A stretch of 32,904 bases of DNA, from positions 1 through 32,904 of the forward strand of contig JBKPSJ010000297.1 in NCBI GenBank assembly GCA_046765875.1, in the 5' to 3' direction. Of the stretch, positions 22,596-30,630 are shown piece after piece. Below the pieces are notes generated by a model. That model was not told the DNA's origin. It made no database searches and saw nothing but the letters and a program-made list of their open reading frames with translations. Position 1 is the first letter of the stretch; the number at the start of each line of letters is the position of its first letter. The stretch is from DASRHY01 sp046765875. GTDB lineage: Bacteria; Actinomycetota; Actinomycetes; Propionibacteriales; Kribbellaceae. Position numbers and translations under genes: made by a program.

Positions 22596-23366
22596 TCACG
22601 TGCCGACGCGGGCCGTGGTCGGGGTGCCGAATCGTTCGGCGACCAGCGACTTGATGCCGGCCGGGAAGTTGCGCGACGCACGCAGATGGGTGGCCAGCAG
22701 CTCGCGCTGAGCCTGCGCATCGCCGCCGTACGCCGCGACGCACAACTCGGGCACGCAGTTGGCCAAGGTCAGGATTGCGCCGTGCGCGCCGACGGCTCCG
22801 GCCATCGTGAGCAACACCGACGAGCCGATATAAACAGCGCCGTCCAGCCGGTCCAGTTCGACCAGCAGCCGCTCCGGGTCGGCCGATGAGTCCTTGATCC
22901 CCGCGATCGGCAACTCGGGAAGCAGGCTCACCTCGATACCCGGCGACGACACCGCCGGGAAGTGATACGCGAGCAGCGGCACGTCGCCGGCCGCCTTCGC
23001 CACGGTCTCGTAGTACGACCGCGGATCCGGCACACGCGGTGGCGACAGCGCGAGTACGGCGTCGGCTCCGGCGTCGACCGCGTCCGTGGTGTACGCCGCC
23101 GCCTGCCGCCCGGTAGCCGCCCCGACACCCGCGATCACCGGTGTCTGGCCCGGTACGGCGGCCCGGACCGCGGCCAGCAGCGACCGGCGCTCGGCGGCAT
23201 CCAGCGTGGCGGCCTCACCTGTCGAGCCGGCGACGACCACGGCCCGGACACCGAGCCCGACAAGCTGGACGGCGAGATCGGCGGTAGCCCGGTCGGCGAC
23301 GGCGCCGGACTCCTCGAACAGCGTCACGAGTGCGACCCCGACGCCGGTGAACGGTGCTTGCGTCAT
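22596..23366 (-). CDS. Dihydrodipicolinate synthase/N-acetylneuraminate lyase family aldolase
   Basis: A 256-residue TIM-barrel class I aldolase. GSTGEAATL (48-56) is the keto-acid binding loop, LLAYHFP has the catalytic tyrosine (about 134), and IAGIKDSS supplies the Schiff-base lysine (158). The Thr-Thr pair of true DapA at position 44-45 is replaced by the GST form here, and the protein lacks about 40 C-terminal residues compared with DapA. It is therefore more likely a sugar-acid or hydroxy-keto-acid aldolase than the lysine-pathway enzyme. ATG 23366 starts the domain. It diverges from the first esterase gene and is convergent with the ArsR gene. Confidence 0.9.
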   Translation of the reverse strand: MTQAPFTGVGVALVTLFEESGAVADRATADLAVQLVGLGVRAVVVAGSTGEAATLDAAERRSLLAAVRAAVPGQTPVIAGVGAATGRQAAAYTTDAVDAGADAVLALSPPRVPDPRSYYETVAKAAGDVPLLAYHFPAVSSPGIEVSLLPELPIAGIKDSSADPERLLVELDRLDGAVYIGSSVLLTMAGAVGAHGAILTLANCVPELCVAAYGGDAQAQRELLATHLRASRNFPAGIKSLVAERFGTPTTARVGT

Positions 23367-23416
23367 GGCCCCAGTCTGCCCTCGGCCCCCGAAGCGGGTA
23401 TGGATAGGTTGTGCGG

Positions 23417-24481
23417 ATGCCGGACCAGGAGTGGCGCAGCGCCGCCGAGGGCGACCAGGTCGTGTTCCGCTTCGCGGATCCCGGCCACGAGCTGACCGGC
23501 CTTCGCCTGGAGAAGGACCGCAGCGTCCCCGGCGATACCACGTTCGCCGAGATCGACGGCGGCTGGGAGCTGCGCATTCCACAGCCTCCGCTGCACCGGC
23601 TGGAGTACAAGTTCGTTCTGCCCGACGACTCGTCGATGATCGACCCGTCGAACCCGCTGACCGTTGGTGCCCCCTTCGGCGAGAAGTCCTGGCTCGCGCT
23701 GCCCGGGTACGCGGCACCGCCCTGGACCGACGCGGAGCCGGTGCCGTCGGCTGTCGTACCTCTGCCCGTGACCGATACGCCGGTCGGCGACATCGACGTA
23801 CAGGTGTGGACACCGACCGACGCCGCGCTCGGCGAATCGCTGCCGCTGCTGCTCTCCCATGACGGACCCGAGTTCGCGTTGTACGCCGGGCTCACGCACT
23901 GGGCCGGGGTGATGGTTGCCAAGGGCCACCTGCCGCGTTTCCGGCTGGCGCTGGTGAAGCCGGGCGCGCGCAACGACTGGTACTCGGCGAACTCGAAGTA
24001 CGCCACCGCCCTGGTCCGGCATGTGCTGCCCACGGTGACCAAGGCGTTCGTCTCCGAGCCGGCGCCGGTGCTGATGGGTGCCAGCCTGGGCGGGCTGGCC
24101 GCTCTGCACGCCGAATGGACGCACCCGGGAACCTTCGCGGCGCTGTTCCTGCAGTCCGGCTCGTTCTTTACCAAGAAGCACGATCCGCAGGAGTCCGGCT
24201 TCTCACACTTCGCCGAGGTCACCGGCTTCGTCGCGACCGTGCTCGACTCGGCGGAGTGCAGCAGCCGCCCGCTGGTTTCGATGACCTGCGGCAAACATGA
24301 GGAGAACGTGCACAACAACCGCGGCATGACCGCGCATCTGATGGCTCTCGGCCTCGATGTCCGGTACGCCGAGTCACCCGACATGCACAACTTCACGGCA
24401 TGGCGCGACGTACTGGATCCTGGTCTGACGACATTGCTTCAGCGCACCTGGGGGCATCGGAATGGAACGCGAACAGGTTGA
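23417..24481 (+). CDS. Esterase with N-terminal early-set domain (Fes/enterochelin-esterase-like)
   Basis: A 354-residue alpha/beta hydrolase. Residues about 15-90 form a beta-sandwich similar to the E-set/CBM48-like N-terminal domain of Fes enzymes (VVFRFADPGHELTGL...WELRIPQPPLHRLEYKFVL). The hydrolase domain has the nucleophile elbow MGASLGG (Ser223) and a late HNFTAWRD histidine, the usual GGHxWxxWR position. There is no signal peptide, so it is cytosolic like Fes. The start is ATG 23417, with an in-frame GTG 6 bases earlier. The 3' end overlaps the next esterase by 20 bp, so the two are one translational unit. The substrate is unknown; no siderophore genes are nearby. Confidence 0.88.
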   Translation: MPDQEWRSAAEGDQVVFRFADPGHELTGLRLEKDRSVPGDTTFAEIDGGWELRIPQPPLHRLEYKFVLPDDSSMIDPSNPLTVGAPFGEKSWLALPGYAAPPWTDAEPVPSAVVPLPVTDTPVGDIDVQVWTPTDAALGESLPLLLSHDGPEFALYAGLTHWAGVMVAKGHLPRFRLALVKPGARNDWYSANSKYATALVRHVLPTVTKAFVSEPAPVLMGASLGGLAALHAEWTHPGTFAALFLQSGSFFTKKHDPQESGFSHFAEVTGFVATVLDSAECSSRPLVSMTCGKHEENVHNNRGMTAHLMALGLDVRYAESPDMHNFTAWRDVLDPGLTTLLQRTWGHRNGTRTG

Positions 24482-25208
24482 GCTCGACGCGCCGGGCCTG
24501 GACCGGCCGGGCACGTTGATCCGGTACGGCCACTGGGGCCGGCCGGTGCTGGTGTTCCCCAGCGAGCAGGGGCGCGCCTGGGACTACGAGAACAACGGCA
24601 TGGTCGGCGCGGTGGCGGACCTGATCGACGGCGGCCGCGCCAAGCTGTACTGCGTCGACTCGTTCGACCACGTCAGCTGGTCGGACAACTCGGTGCCGCT
24701 GGAGGAACGGGCCCGCCGGCACGGGCTGTACGAGTCCTGGATCACCGACCACGTGGTGCCGGCGATCCAGTCCGACTCCCCCGGCTCCGGCGACATCCTC
24801 ACGACCGGCTGCAGCCTGGGCGCGTACCACGCTCTGAACTTCTGCCTCAAACGTGCCGATCTGTTCCCGCAGGCGATCTGCCAGTCGGGCAACTACGACC
24901 CGTCGGCATGGAACGGCTGGGGCGACCGCGGCGACGCGACGTACTTCAACAACCCGGTCGACTACCTCCAGCACACCGACGGCGATCACCTGGAGTGGCT
25001 GCGCAACCGCGTCTACATCGTCCTCGTCGTCGGCCAGGGCGCCTGGGAGACCCACCCCACCGGCTCACTCCCCTCGGCGCACGCGACCGCCGCCATCCTC
25101 CGCGACAAAGGCATCCCGCACGAATTCGACCTGTGGGGCCACGACGTAGCCCACGACTGGCCCTGGTGGCGCAAACAAATAGCGCACCACCTGCCCCGCT
25201 TCTGCTGA
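24462..25208 (+). CDS. Esterase family protein (putative esterase D/Fes-like hydrolase)
   Basis: A 248-residue single-domain alpha/beta hydrolase. It starts inside the end of the preceding esterase (20-bp overlap). The N-terminal strand GTLIRYGHWGRPVLVFPSEQGRAWDYENNGM is typical of this small family. The nucleophile elbow TGCSLGAYHA has Ser118, and LWGHDVAHDWPWWRKQ carries the catalytic histidine. NYDPSAWNGWGDRGDATYFNNPVDYL is another conserved block. It is cytosolic. The tight overlap implies equal synthesis of both esterases and a shared pathway. The ATP-grasp protein encoded at 28032 may be their third partner, now separated by inserted genes. Confidence 0.87.
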   Translation: MEREQVELDAPGLDRPGTLIRYGHWGRPVLVFPSEQGRAWDYENNGMVGAVADLIDGGRAKLYCVDSFDHVSWSDNSVPLEERARRHGLYESWITDHVVPAIQSDSPGSGDILTTGCSLGAYHALNFCLKRADLFPQAICQSGNYDPSAWNGWGDRGDATYFNNPVDYLQHTDGDHLEWLRNRVYIVLVVGQGAWETHPTGSLPSAHATAAILRDKGIPHEFDLWGHDVAHDWPWWRKQIAHHLPRFC

Positions 25209-25217
25209 CGCAGCAGG

Positions 25218-25547
25218 TCAGCCGAGGACGAGACGCTCGTCGCCGAAATCGGCGATCACCTCGAGCCGACCGCCGAGCGCCTCGACATAACGCCGGATCG
25301 TGCTCAGCTCCGTGCGGCTCAATTCGCCGTGTTCCATCTTGGAAATGCGCGCCTGCGAAACGTGCAAGGCATCGGCCAGATCATGCTGCGTGTAGCCGTG
25401 CTGTTTGCGCAGCTCGGCCAGCCGGTATGCCCGCACCTCCGCATCCAATTCGGCCTTCGCGGTCTTGACCCGGGCCTCGTCCGCTGCCGTCTTGATGCGC
25501 TCGGCGCGGACTTCCCGCCAGCTACGGTGCTTGTTCATCGTCGTCAT
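25218..25547 (-). CDS. XRE-family antitoxin (HigA-type)
   Basis: A 109-residue protein. A charged N-terminal helix (KTAADEARVKTAKAELDAEVRAY) precedes an intact helix-turn-helix at about 45-95: LAELRKQHGYTQHDLADALHVSQARISKMEHGELSRTELSTIRRYVEALGG. This is the usual layout of HigA/XRE antitoxins encoded downstream of a RelE/HigB-like toxin. ATG 25547 has GAGGGAG upstream and overlaps the toxin stop as ATGA, which supports this start. The partner toxin is internally deleted, so the antitoxin is orphaned, but it may still bind the palindromes at 25732-25753. Confidence 0.9.
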   Translation of the reverse strand: MTTMNKHRSWREVRAERIKTAADEARVKTAKAELDAEVRAYRLAELRKQHGYTQHDLADALHVSQARISKMEHGELSRTELSTIRRYVEALGGRLEVIADFGDERLVLG

Positions 25548-25720
25548 CGCTCCCTCAGCAGCCCCTGCTCCGCCAAGATCGAGTCCACCCTCGGCCGACC
25601 AAGGCCCGGACCGTGCTCGGCCAGTTGATCTATCGCAGCCGCGACCCTGTCGAAGTCGGGCTGTTCGAGGCCCAGGAGCCAGGGTTCACAGTCGGCGTGC
25701 GCCACGACCTCGTAGACCAC
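25544..25720 (-). pseudogene. Internally deleted RelE/HigB-type toxin (58 codons)
   Basis: GTG 25720 opens VVYEVVAHADCEPWLLGLEQ, then FDRVAAAIDQLAEHGPGLGRPRVDSI, the N-terminal half of HigB-like toxins up to the conserved GRPxVDxI. The next block of the family (about SRHxNMKELR through the catalytic beta strands) is absent. The frame instead continues LAEQGLLRER to TGA, which could be the normal C-terminal tail. An in-frame internal deletion of roughly 50 residues is the simplest reading. The stop overlaps the antitoxin ATG, so coupling is kept. The remaining peptide should have no ribonuclease activity. Confidence 0.7.
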
Positions 25721-25731
25721 GATGATCAGGA

Positions 25732-25753
25732 TACAACCTGAGGGTTGTACAAC
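25732..25753. promoter_or_regulatory. Overlapping palindromes, probable TA autoregulatory operator
   Basis: TACAACC-TGAG-GGTTGTA (25732-25749) is a perfect 7-4-7 dyad. It overlaps GTTGTACAAC (25744-25753), a perfect 10-bp palindrome. They lie 12 bp upstream of the toxin GTG and just beyond the 3' end of the TetR gene. This is where a HigA-type antitoxin normally binds to repress its own operon. Confidence 0.7.
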
Positions 25754-25760
25754 TCAAAGG

Positions 25761-26387
25761 TTATTCCACAGGGTCGCGGAGGAGGGTGCGGTCGGCTATT
25801 CGGACCAGGCGGTCGGCGGCTTTGGTGGGCGAGAGGCCTCGGCCGGTGTGGAGGAGGTCGAAGGTGTCGATGCTGGTCAGGACCCAGAGGATGTCGGTGG
25901 CTTCGCGCTGGCTGACGTCCGGGCGGAGGTGACCCTGCTCATCGAGGCGGCGGGCCAGGTAGCGCATACCGGCCATCCGGCTCTCTTCGAGTCGGCGGAC
26001 TGCGCCGGCGACGGCTTCGGAGTCGGACTGCGCGGTGGAGAGCAGCGCGCGCATCACGTCCAGGTCCGCGGCGTACATCCGAGCACCCGCGCGCAGGGCG
26101 CCGTGGAGGTGCTCGCGGGCGTCCGGGTGGCGTACCGCCTCGTTGATGTCGGCGAACCCGGACCGTTCCAGCACGTACGCCGCCAGCGCGTCGAACAGCC
26201 CGGCACGTGACTCGAAGACCAGGTACACCGTCGACCGGGCCACGCCGGCGTCCCTCGCGACCTGGTCGACGCTGACCGCCGCGGCCGGCTCGGCGCGCAG
26301 CCGCGCGTACATCGCGTCGAGGATCCGCTGCCGGGTCTCGTCGGCCGACGCCGCCCGCACACGCTGCTCGTACTTCCGCGGACTCAT
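25761..26387 (-). CDS. TetR/AcrR family transcriptional regulator
   Basis: A 208-residue repressor. The DNA-binding domain is at about 15-65: TRQRILDAMYARLRAEP, then VSVDQVARDAGVARSTVYLVFESRAGLF. The C-terminal domain includes LRAGARMYAADLDVMRALLSTAQSD and ends ADRTLLRDPVE. It diverges from an FAD monooxygenase gene 95 bp away, and the gap is full of repeated operator-like sequence. The inferred job is ligand-released repression of the monooxygenase and of itself. Confidence 0.93.
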   Translation of the reverse strand: MSPRKYEQRVRAASADETRQRILDAMYARLRAEPAAAVSVDQVARDAGVARSTVYLVFESRAGLFDALAAYVLERSGFADINEAVRHPDAREHLHGALRAGARMYAADLDVMRALLSTAQSDSEAVAGAVRRLEESRMAGMRYLARRLDEQGHLRPDVSQREATDILWVLTSIDTFDLLHTGRGLSPTKAADRLVRIADRTLLRDPVE

Positions 26388-26416
26388 ACCCCCAGTCTAA
26401 TTCCACTTGACAGTCT

Positions 26417-26473
26417 GTCCAGTCAAAGACACACTGTCCAGTGAAAGACAACGTGTCCAGTGAAAACACTCGG
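26417..26473. promoter_or_regulatory. Three 19-bp direct repeats with embedded dyads between TetR and monooxygenase genes
   Basis: GTCCAGTCAAAGACACACT (26417), GTCCAGTGAAAGACAACGT (26436) and GTCCAGTGAAAACACTCGG (26455) are head-to-tail. The junction of the first two contains the dyad CACTG-TC-CAGTG (26432-26443), and CAGTG-AAAA-CACT lies in the third. TTGAC/GTCAA arms (26407-26426) add a further dyad, and TTGACA at 26407-26412 could be a -35 element. The set fits cooperative binding of a TetR dimer array over the divergent promoters. Confidence 0.65.
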
Positions 26474-26481
26474 AGGGGTAG

Positions 26482-27936
26482 ATGATGAGGACACACACGA
26501 CTCCGGTCCTGGTCGTGGGGGCAGGACCGGCCGGCCTGGTCGCGTCGATCCAGCTCGCGCGGTACGGCCTACCGGTGTTGCTGATCGAGCGACGAGCGGA
26601 TAACTCGGCACTGCCGCGGGCGACCGCGATCAGCATGCGAACGATGGAGCTGCTGCGCGGCTGGGGCCTCGAGCCGGCCGTGCGAGCGGTGGCGACGGAC
26701 GCCCGGCCGGCAGGGCTGTTGACGCCGGCGCTGACCGTGCCGGGCGGGATGGAGCTGCCGATCGGGTACCCGACCGCGCAGGAGGCGGCCGGCGTGAGCC
26801 CGACGTACCCGGCGCTTGCGCCGCAGGACGACCTGGAGCCGATCCTGCTCGAGCACCTCGTGACGTACCCGCAGGCCACTATGCGGTTCGGGACCGAGCT
26901 GGTGCTGCTGGCTCAGGACGAGGACGGCGTGACCGCCGAGGTGCGCGACGTGGCGACCGGCGAAATCAGCACGGTGCGGGCGCGGTACGTGATCGGCGCC
27001 GACGGCGCGCACAGCGTCGTGCGCGACCAGCTCGGCATCGGCATGACCGGGCCGGACAACCTGTCGCTGCACACCACGGTGCTGTTCCGGGCGCCGCTGT
27101 GGGAGGCGGTCGGCGAGCGCCGGTACGGGCTGTACATCATCACGAACCCGGCGGCGCCGGGTGTGTTGGTGCCGTCAGGCCGTGGCGACCGCTGGCTGTA
27201 CGGGCGGGAGTGGCCGGACCGGCAGGCACCCGAGCGCGACCGGGTCGAGGAACTCGTCCCGCAGATCCGGATCGCAGTGGGCGTACCGGACCTGATGCCG
27301 CGGGTCGAGCGGATCGGGAGGTTCGGCTTCGCCGCGAAGATGGCCGACCGGTTCCGCGATCGCCGGGCCTTCCTGGTCGGCGACGCCGCGCACCGGGTGA
27401 CGCCGCGTGGCGGAGCCGGGATGAACACCGCGATCCACGACGCGTACGACCTCGGCTGGCGGCTGGCCTGGGTGTTGTCGGGGTGGAGCGGCCCCGCACT
27501 GCTGGACGGGTACGAGACCGAGCGGATGCCGGTCGGCGCCCGCAACGTCGCGCGGTCGGCACGGCTGGACGGCAGCCACCTCAGCCTGGCAGACGGGATC
27601 GCCGACGACCTGGCCGGGCGGCTGCCGCACGCATGGGTCGGCGACGAGGTGTCCACCCTCGACCTGCTCGGCAGTGGCCTGACCGTGCTGACCGGTCCCG
27701 ATGGAGCCGGCTGGCGGCAGGCCGTAGCCACGGCCGGCTGCCCGGTACCCGTCGTGGTGCACGAGCTCGACGAACCCGCGGCCGTTGCCGTCGGCATCGA
27801 GCCGTCCGGTGCACTGCTGGCGCGACCGGACGGTCACGTCGTCACCCGGTGGCCGGCGATGGAGTCGTTCCGGACCACCGCGCTGCGGATCGGCCTGGAC
27901 ACGCTGCTGGGCCGGCCGGAGGCGACGGCCGCCTGA
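26482..27936 (+). CDS. FAD-dependent aromatic hydroxylase (PHBH-type, polyketide/phenol hydroxylase-like)
   Basis: A 484-residue flavoprotein monooxygenase. The N-terminal GxGxxG motif VLVVGAGPAGLVASIQLARYG is at about 9-29. The DG motif GADGAHSVVRDQLGI is near 172-186. The FAD-ribityl motif FLVGDAAHRVTPRGGAGMNTAIHDAYDLGWRLAWVL begins near 297. A thioredoxin-like C-terminal domain of about 100 residues (LDLLGSGLTVLTGPDGAGWR onward) places it with phenol hydroxylase/PgaE/MtmOIV-type enzymes rather than short salicylate hydroxylases. The start is ATG 26482 after GGAGGGG; a second ATG follows directly. It is controlled by the divergent TetR. Natural substrates of this class are aromatic polyketides, antibiotics such as rifamycins, or phenols, and cannot be narrowed here. 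Confidence 0.92.
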   Translation: MMRTHTTPVLVVGAGPAGLVASIQLARYGLPVLLIERRADNSALPRATAISMRTMELLRGWGLEPAVRAVATDARPAGLLTPALTVPGGMELPIGYPTAQEAAGVSPTYPALAPQDDLEPILLEHLVTYPQATMRFGTELVLLAQDEDGVTAEVRDVATGEISTVRARYVIGADGAHSVVRDQLGIGMTGPDNLSLHTTVLFRAPLWEAVGERRYGLYIITNPAAPGVLVPSGRGDRWLYGREWPDRQAPERDRVEELVPQIRIAVGVPDLMPRVERIGRFGFAAKMADRFRDRRAFLVGDAAHRVTPRGGAGMNTAIHDAYDLGWRLAWVLSGWSGPALLDGYETERMPVGARNVARSARLDGSHLSLADGIADDLAGRLPHAWVGDEVSTLDLLGSGLTVLTGPDGAGWRQAVATAGCPVPVVVHELDEPAAVAVGIEPSGALLARPDGHVVTRWPAMESFRTTALRIGLDTLLGRPEATAA

Positions 27937-27951
27937 ACGAAACACGGCACA

Positions 27952-27983
27952 GCGCCCGCCTCGGCCCGGGTCGACGCGGGCGC
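27952..27983 (+). terminator. Hairpin after the FAD monooxygenase gene
   Basis: GCGCCCGC (27952-27959) and GCGGGCGC (27976-27983) form an 8-bp GC-only stem 16 bp after the monooxygenase stop. There is no U-tract, as is usual in actinobacteria. Confidence 0.55.
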
Positions 27984-28031
27984 TCGCTGTCCCTAGGCTC
28001 GGGTGAACGCTCGACGACCTGGGAGGCCACC

Positions 28032-29273
28032 ATGCCGGATCGCGCGAAGCACCTGATCGGCCTGCTGCTCGGAGCCGAGGAAGACTGGCCACAGGCGTTC
28101 GAGGAGATTCTGCGCCGGGTCGGGCCGATCCGCGACTCCGACGGCCAGACCCATGAGCTGATCAGCGAACGCCTGACCATCGAGCCGTTCGACCTGAACG
28201 ATCCGGTCCGCACCGACCTGGTCATCGACCGGCTCGCGTACTGGTACTACCACCCGCGCGAGTGGCTGAAGAAGGCCGCGCTGATGAACGGTACGTACCT
28301 GCTCAACTCGCCGTTCACGTTCCAGTCGATGGAGAAGCACTCGGCGTACTGCGCGATGCTGCGGCTCGGGCTGAAGATCCCGCGTACCGTGCTGGTGCCG
28401 TACAAGAACCCGGTCGACAACGTGCGCTGGGCGTACACGGCGGCCAAGTACAACCGGTCGTTCGACCTGGACACGATCGCCGACGACCTGGGCTACCCGA
28501 TGTACATGAAGCCGTTCGACGGTGGCGGCTGGCGTGGTGTGTCGCGGATCAACGACCGCGACGACCTGCACCGCGCGTACGACGAGTCCGGCGAGATGCT
28601 GATGCACCTGCAGGCCACGATCGAGTACGACGAGTTCGCCCGTGCGCTGTCGATCGGGCCGGAGACGATGGTGATGCGGTTCCGGCCCGAGGAGCCGATG
28701 CACAACCGGTACGAGGTGTCGCACGGGTTCCTGAGCGAGTCCGCCGGGCACCAGGCGGTGGCGATCAGCCGGATCGTGAACGCGTTCTTCGGCTGGGACT
28801 TCAATTCGGCGGAGATGCTGGTCAAGGGCGACGACGTCCACCCGATCGACTACGCGAACGCCTGCCCGGACGTCGCGGTGACCTCGCTGCACTACTACTT
28901 CCCGTGGGCGATCACGGCATTGGTGCGCTGGTCGACGTACGCCGTGGTGACCGGTCGCCGCACCACGATCGACCTGGACACCGACAAGTACTTCGAGATC
29001 GCCGACGACCCCCAGTTGGACTACGAGACCAAGCTCGAGGCGTACCTTGGGCTGGCCGACGAGCACTTCGACACCGAGCGGTACTGGGAATGGTGCGGAG
29101 AGTACCTGCCCCACCTGCCTGAGCAGGTCCACGACTGGATCACCGGACCGGACTTCGACCGGCTGCTCGTCGAGACAGTGACGGGGATGTACCCGGCACA
29201 CGAGCAGGAGATGTTCCTCGCGCACTTCCGCGGCCTGCTCGGCCTGTGGGCCAGGGACAACCAGGCGGGCTAG
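28032..29273 (+). CDS. ATP-grasp family protein
   Basis: A 413-residue cytosolic protein. Residues 108-120 (AMLRLGLKIPRTVLVPY) are the pre-ATP-grasp linker that begins many ligases. YMKPFDGGGWRGVSRI (158-173) is the glycine-rich nucleotide lid with its lysine. MHLQATIEYDEFARALSIG and FNSAEMLVKGDDVHPIDYANACPDVA (256-281) supply the metal-binding Glu and Asn expected of the fold. A C-terminal extension of about 100 residues is helical. Such enzymes join a carboxylate to an amine or thiol at the cost of ATP. ATG 28032 follows GGGAGG. It ends tail-to-tail with the alditol oxidase, with stops overlapping in CTAG. I infer a link to the upstream esterases; the ligated substrates are unknown. Confidence 0.82.
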   Translation: MPDRAKHLIGLLLGAEEDWPQAFEEILRRVGPIRDSDGQTHELISERLTIEPFDLNDPVRTDLVIDRLAYWYYHPREWLKKAALMNGTYLLNSPFTFQSMEKHSAYCAMLRLGLKIPRTVLVPYKNPVDNVRWAYTAAKYNRSFDLDTIADDLGYPMYMKPFDGGGWRGVSRINDRDDLHRAYDESGEMLMHLQATIEYDEFARALSIGPETMVMRFRPEEPMHNRYEVSHGFLSESAGHQAVAISRIVNAFFGWDFNSAEMLVKGDDVHPIDYANACPDVAVTSLHYYFPWAITALVRWSTYAVVTGRRTTIDLDTDKYFEIADDPQLDYETKLEAYLGLADEHFDTERYWEWCGEYLPHLPEQVHDWITGPDFDRLLVETVTGMYPAHEQEMFLAHFRGLLGLWARDNQAG

Positions 29274-30496
29274 TCGAGCCAGCTCGCCACGAGGTCGTTG
29301 GTGAACTTGTGGTGTGGGTCCAGGCGGTCGCGTAGCGCGCGGAAGTCATCCATCCGTGGGTACAACCCGCGCGGCAGGATGTGGAAGAGCTTGCCCCAGT
29401 GCGGGCGGGCGTCGTACGGCGCCAGCCGGTCCTCCATCGCGGTCAGCACCGGTGCGACCGCCGGCCAGTCCGGCTGCCAGGTGAAGTGGAACGCGATCAC
29501 ATCGGTCCGGTAACACGGACTGAGCCACAGGTCATCGGCCGCGACGGTGCGGATCTCGGATATCTGCAGCACCCGGGCCAGGTCCTCCGCGATCCCGTCC
29601 AGCGCGCGTAGCGCGGCAAGTCCGTGTTCGCGCGGCACCAGGTACTCCGACTGCAGTTCCTCGCCGCTGCTCGGGGTGAACTCCATCCGGAAGTGCGGCA
29701 TCCGCTCGTACCACCGGCCCGGTACGCCGAGTTGCTCGGTCGCGTGCTCCGGCGGCATCCCGGGCACCGGGTGCACCTGCTCGGCCGCGCGTCGGGCGCC
29801 GAAGAGCTCCGCCCCGGACACGACGTTGTCGGCCGTGCGCTGCTTGAGCCAGACCTGCTGGACCACCGGCCCGCGCCAGTCGAGGAAGGCGCTCACGCTG
29901 TACGCCGTCCCGAGGATCTCGTCGAGGTGGTCGTCGAAGGCGGCGCGTGGCATGTCGGCGTAGATGTCCTGCCTGACCTCGTACGCCGGGACAGACCCGA
30001 CGGTGAGGCTGGTGACGACGCCCAGCGCGCCGAGCGCGAGTACAGCGCCGGGGAAGCCGGGATCGTCGCGGGTGAGCGAGACCAGGTCGCCAGTGGCGGT
30101 GACCAGGTCGATCGCCATGATACCGGCGGCCAGGTTCCGGTTGGTGTCGCCCGAGCCGTGAGTGCCGGTGGCGGCCGCTCCGGCCACCGAGATATGCGGC
30201 AGCGAGCCCGTGTTCGGCAGCGCGAGCCCGGCGGCGTCGAGGGCCGTGTAGAGCTCGCCGAACCGCACACCGGCCCCGACCCGCGCGGTGTCACCGTCGA
30301 TCTCAACGGCGTCCGGCAGGCCGGCCAGGATCAGCAGATCGCCATCGGTATCGGCGATTCGGTTGAACGAGTGACCACTGCCGAGCACCCGGAGCCGTTC
30401 GGCCCGGGCGACGATCTCCCGGACCTCGTCGACCGAACCCGGCCTGTGTACGCGGGCGGCACCGAACTCGATGTTGCCCGCCCAGTTGCTGACCAT
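29270..30496 (-). CDS. FAD-binding alditol (xylitol) oxidase, AldO-like
   Basis: A 408-residue VAO-family flavoprotein closely resembling the Streptomyces alditol oxidase AldO, which oxidises xylitol or sorbitol at C1 and makes H2O2. NWAGNI opens the protein as in AldO. RVLGSGHSFN holds the histidine (His42) that binds FAD covalently in AldO. LPHISVAGAAATGTHGSG is the second FAD-binding block. Substrate-side motifs EFTPSSGEELQSEYLVPREH, IRTVAADDLWLSPCY and ARPHWGKLF, and the C-terminal LDPHHKFTND, are all retained. ATG 30496 gives the correct N-terminus. Together with the PfkB kinase gene (31066) it suggests polyol or sugar-acid use. The stop overlaps that of the convergent ATP-grasp gene. 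Confidence 0.93.
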   Translation of the reverse strand: MVSNWAGNIEFGAARVHRPGSVDEVREIVARAERLRVLGSGHSFNRIADTDGDLLILAGLPDAVEIDGDTARVGAGVRFGELYTALDAAGLALPNTGSLPHISVAGAAATGTHGSGDTNRNLAAGIMAIDLVTATGDLVSLTRDDPGFPGAVLALGALGVVTSLTVGSVPAYEVRQDIYADMPRAAFDDHLDEILGTAYSVSAFLDWRGPVVQQVWLKQRTADNVVSGAELFGARRAAEQVHPVPGMPPEHATEQLGVPGRWYERMPHFRMEFTPSSGEELQSEYLVPREHGLAALRALDGIAEDLARVLQISEIRTVAADDLWLSPCYRTDVIAFHFTWQPDWPAVAPVLTAMEDRLAPYDARPHWGKLFHILPRGLYPRMDDFRALRDRLDPHHKFTNDLVASWLD

Positions 30497-30630
30497 GGCT
30501 CCCGATTCTAGAGTCCCGACCGGCCGCACCGGGGTTCAGGGAAGAAATTCCCGAGAAGCGGGCCGAGTCGGACACCACCACGGCGACATCGTGTGGGCTG
30601 GTCGGGCAGTATTGGCGGCGGGGAGGTGTG

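Noticed and set aside
22596..23366. True DapA of lysine biosynthesis
   Set aside because: Shorter than DapA and lacking its Thr-Thr signature; the family has many other aldolases.
23417..25208. Siderophore hydrolase operon
   Set aside because: The Fes-like fold is clear, but no siderophore synthesis, uptake or Fur-type site is visible nearby.
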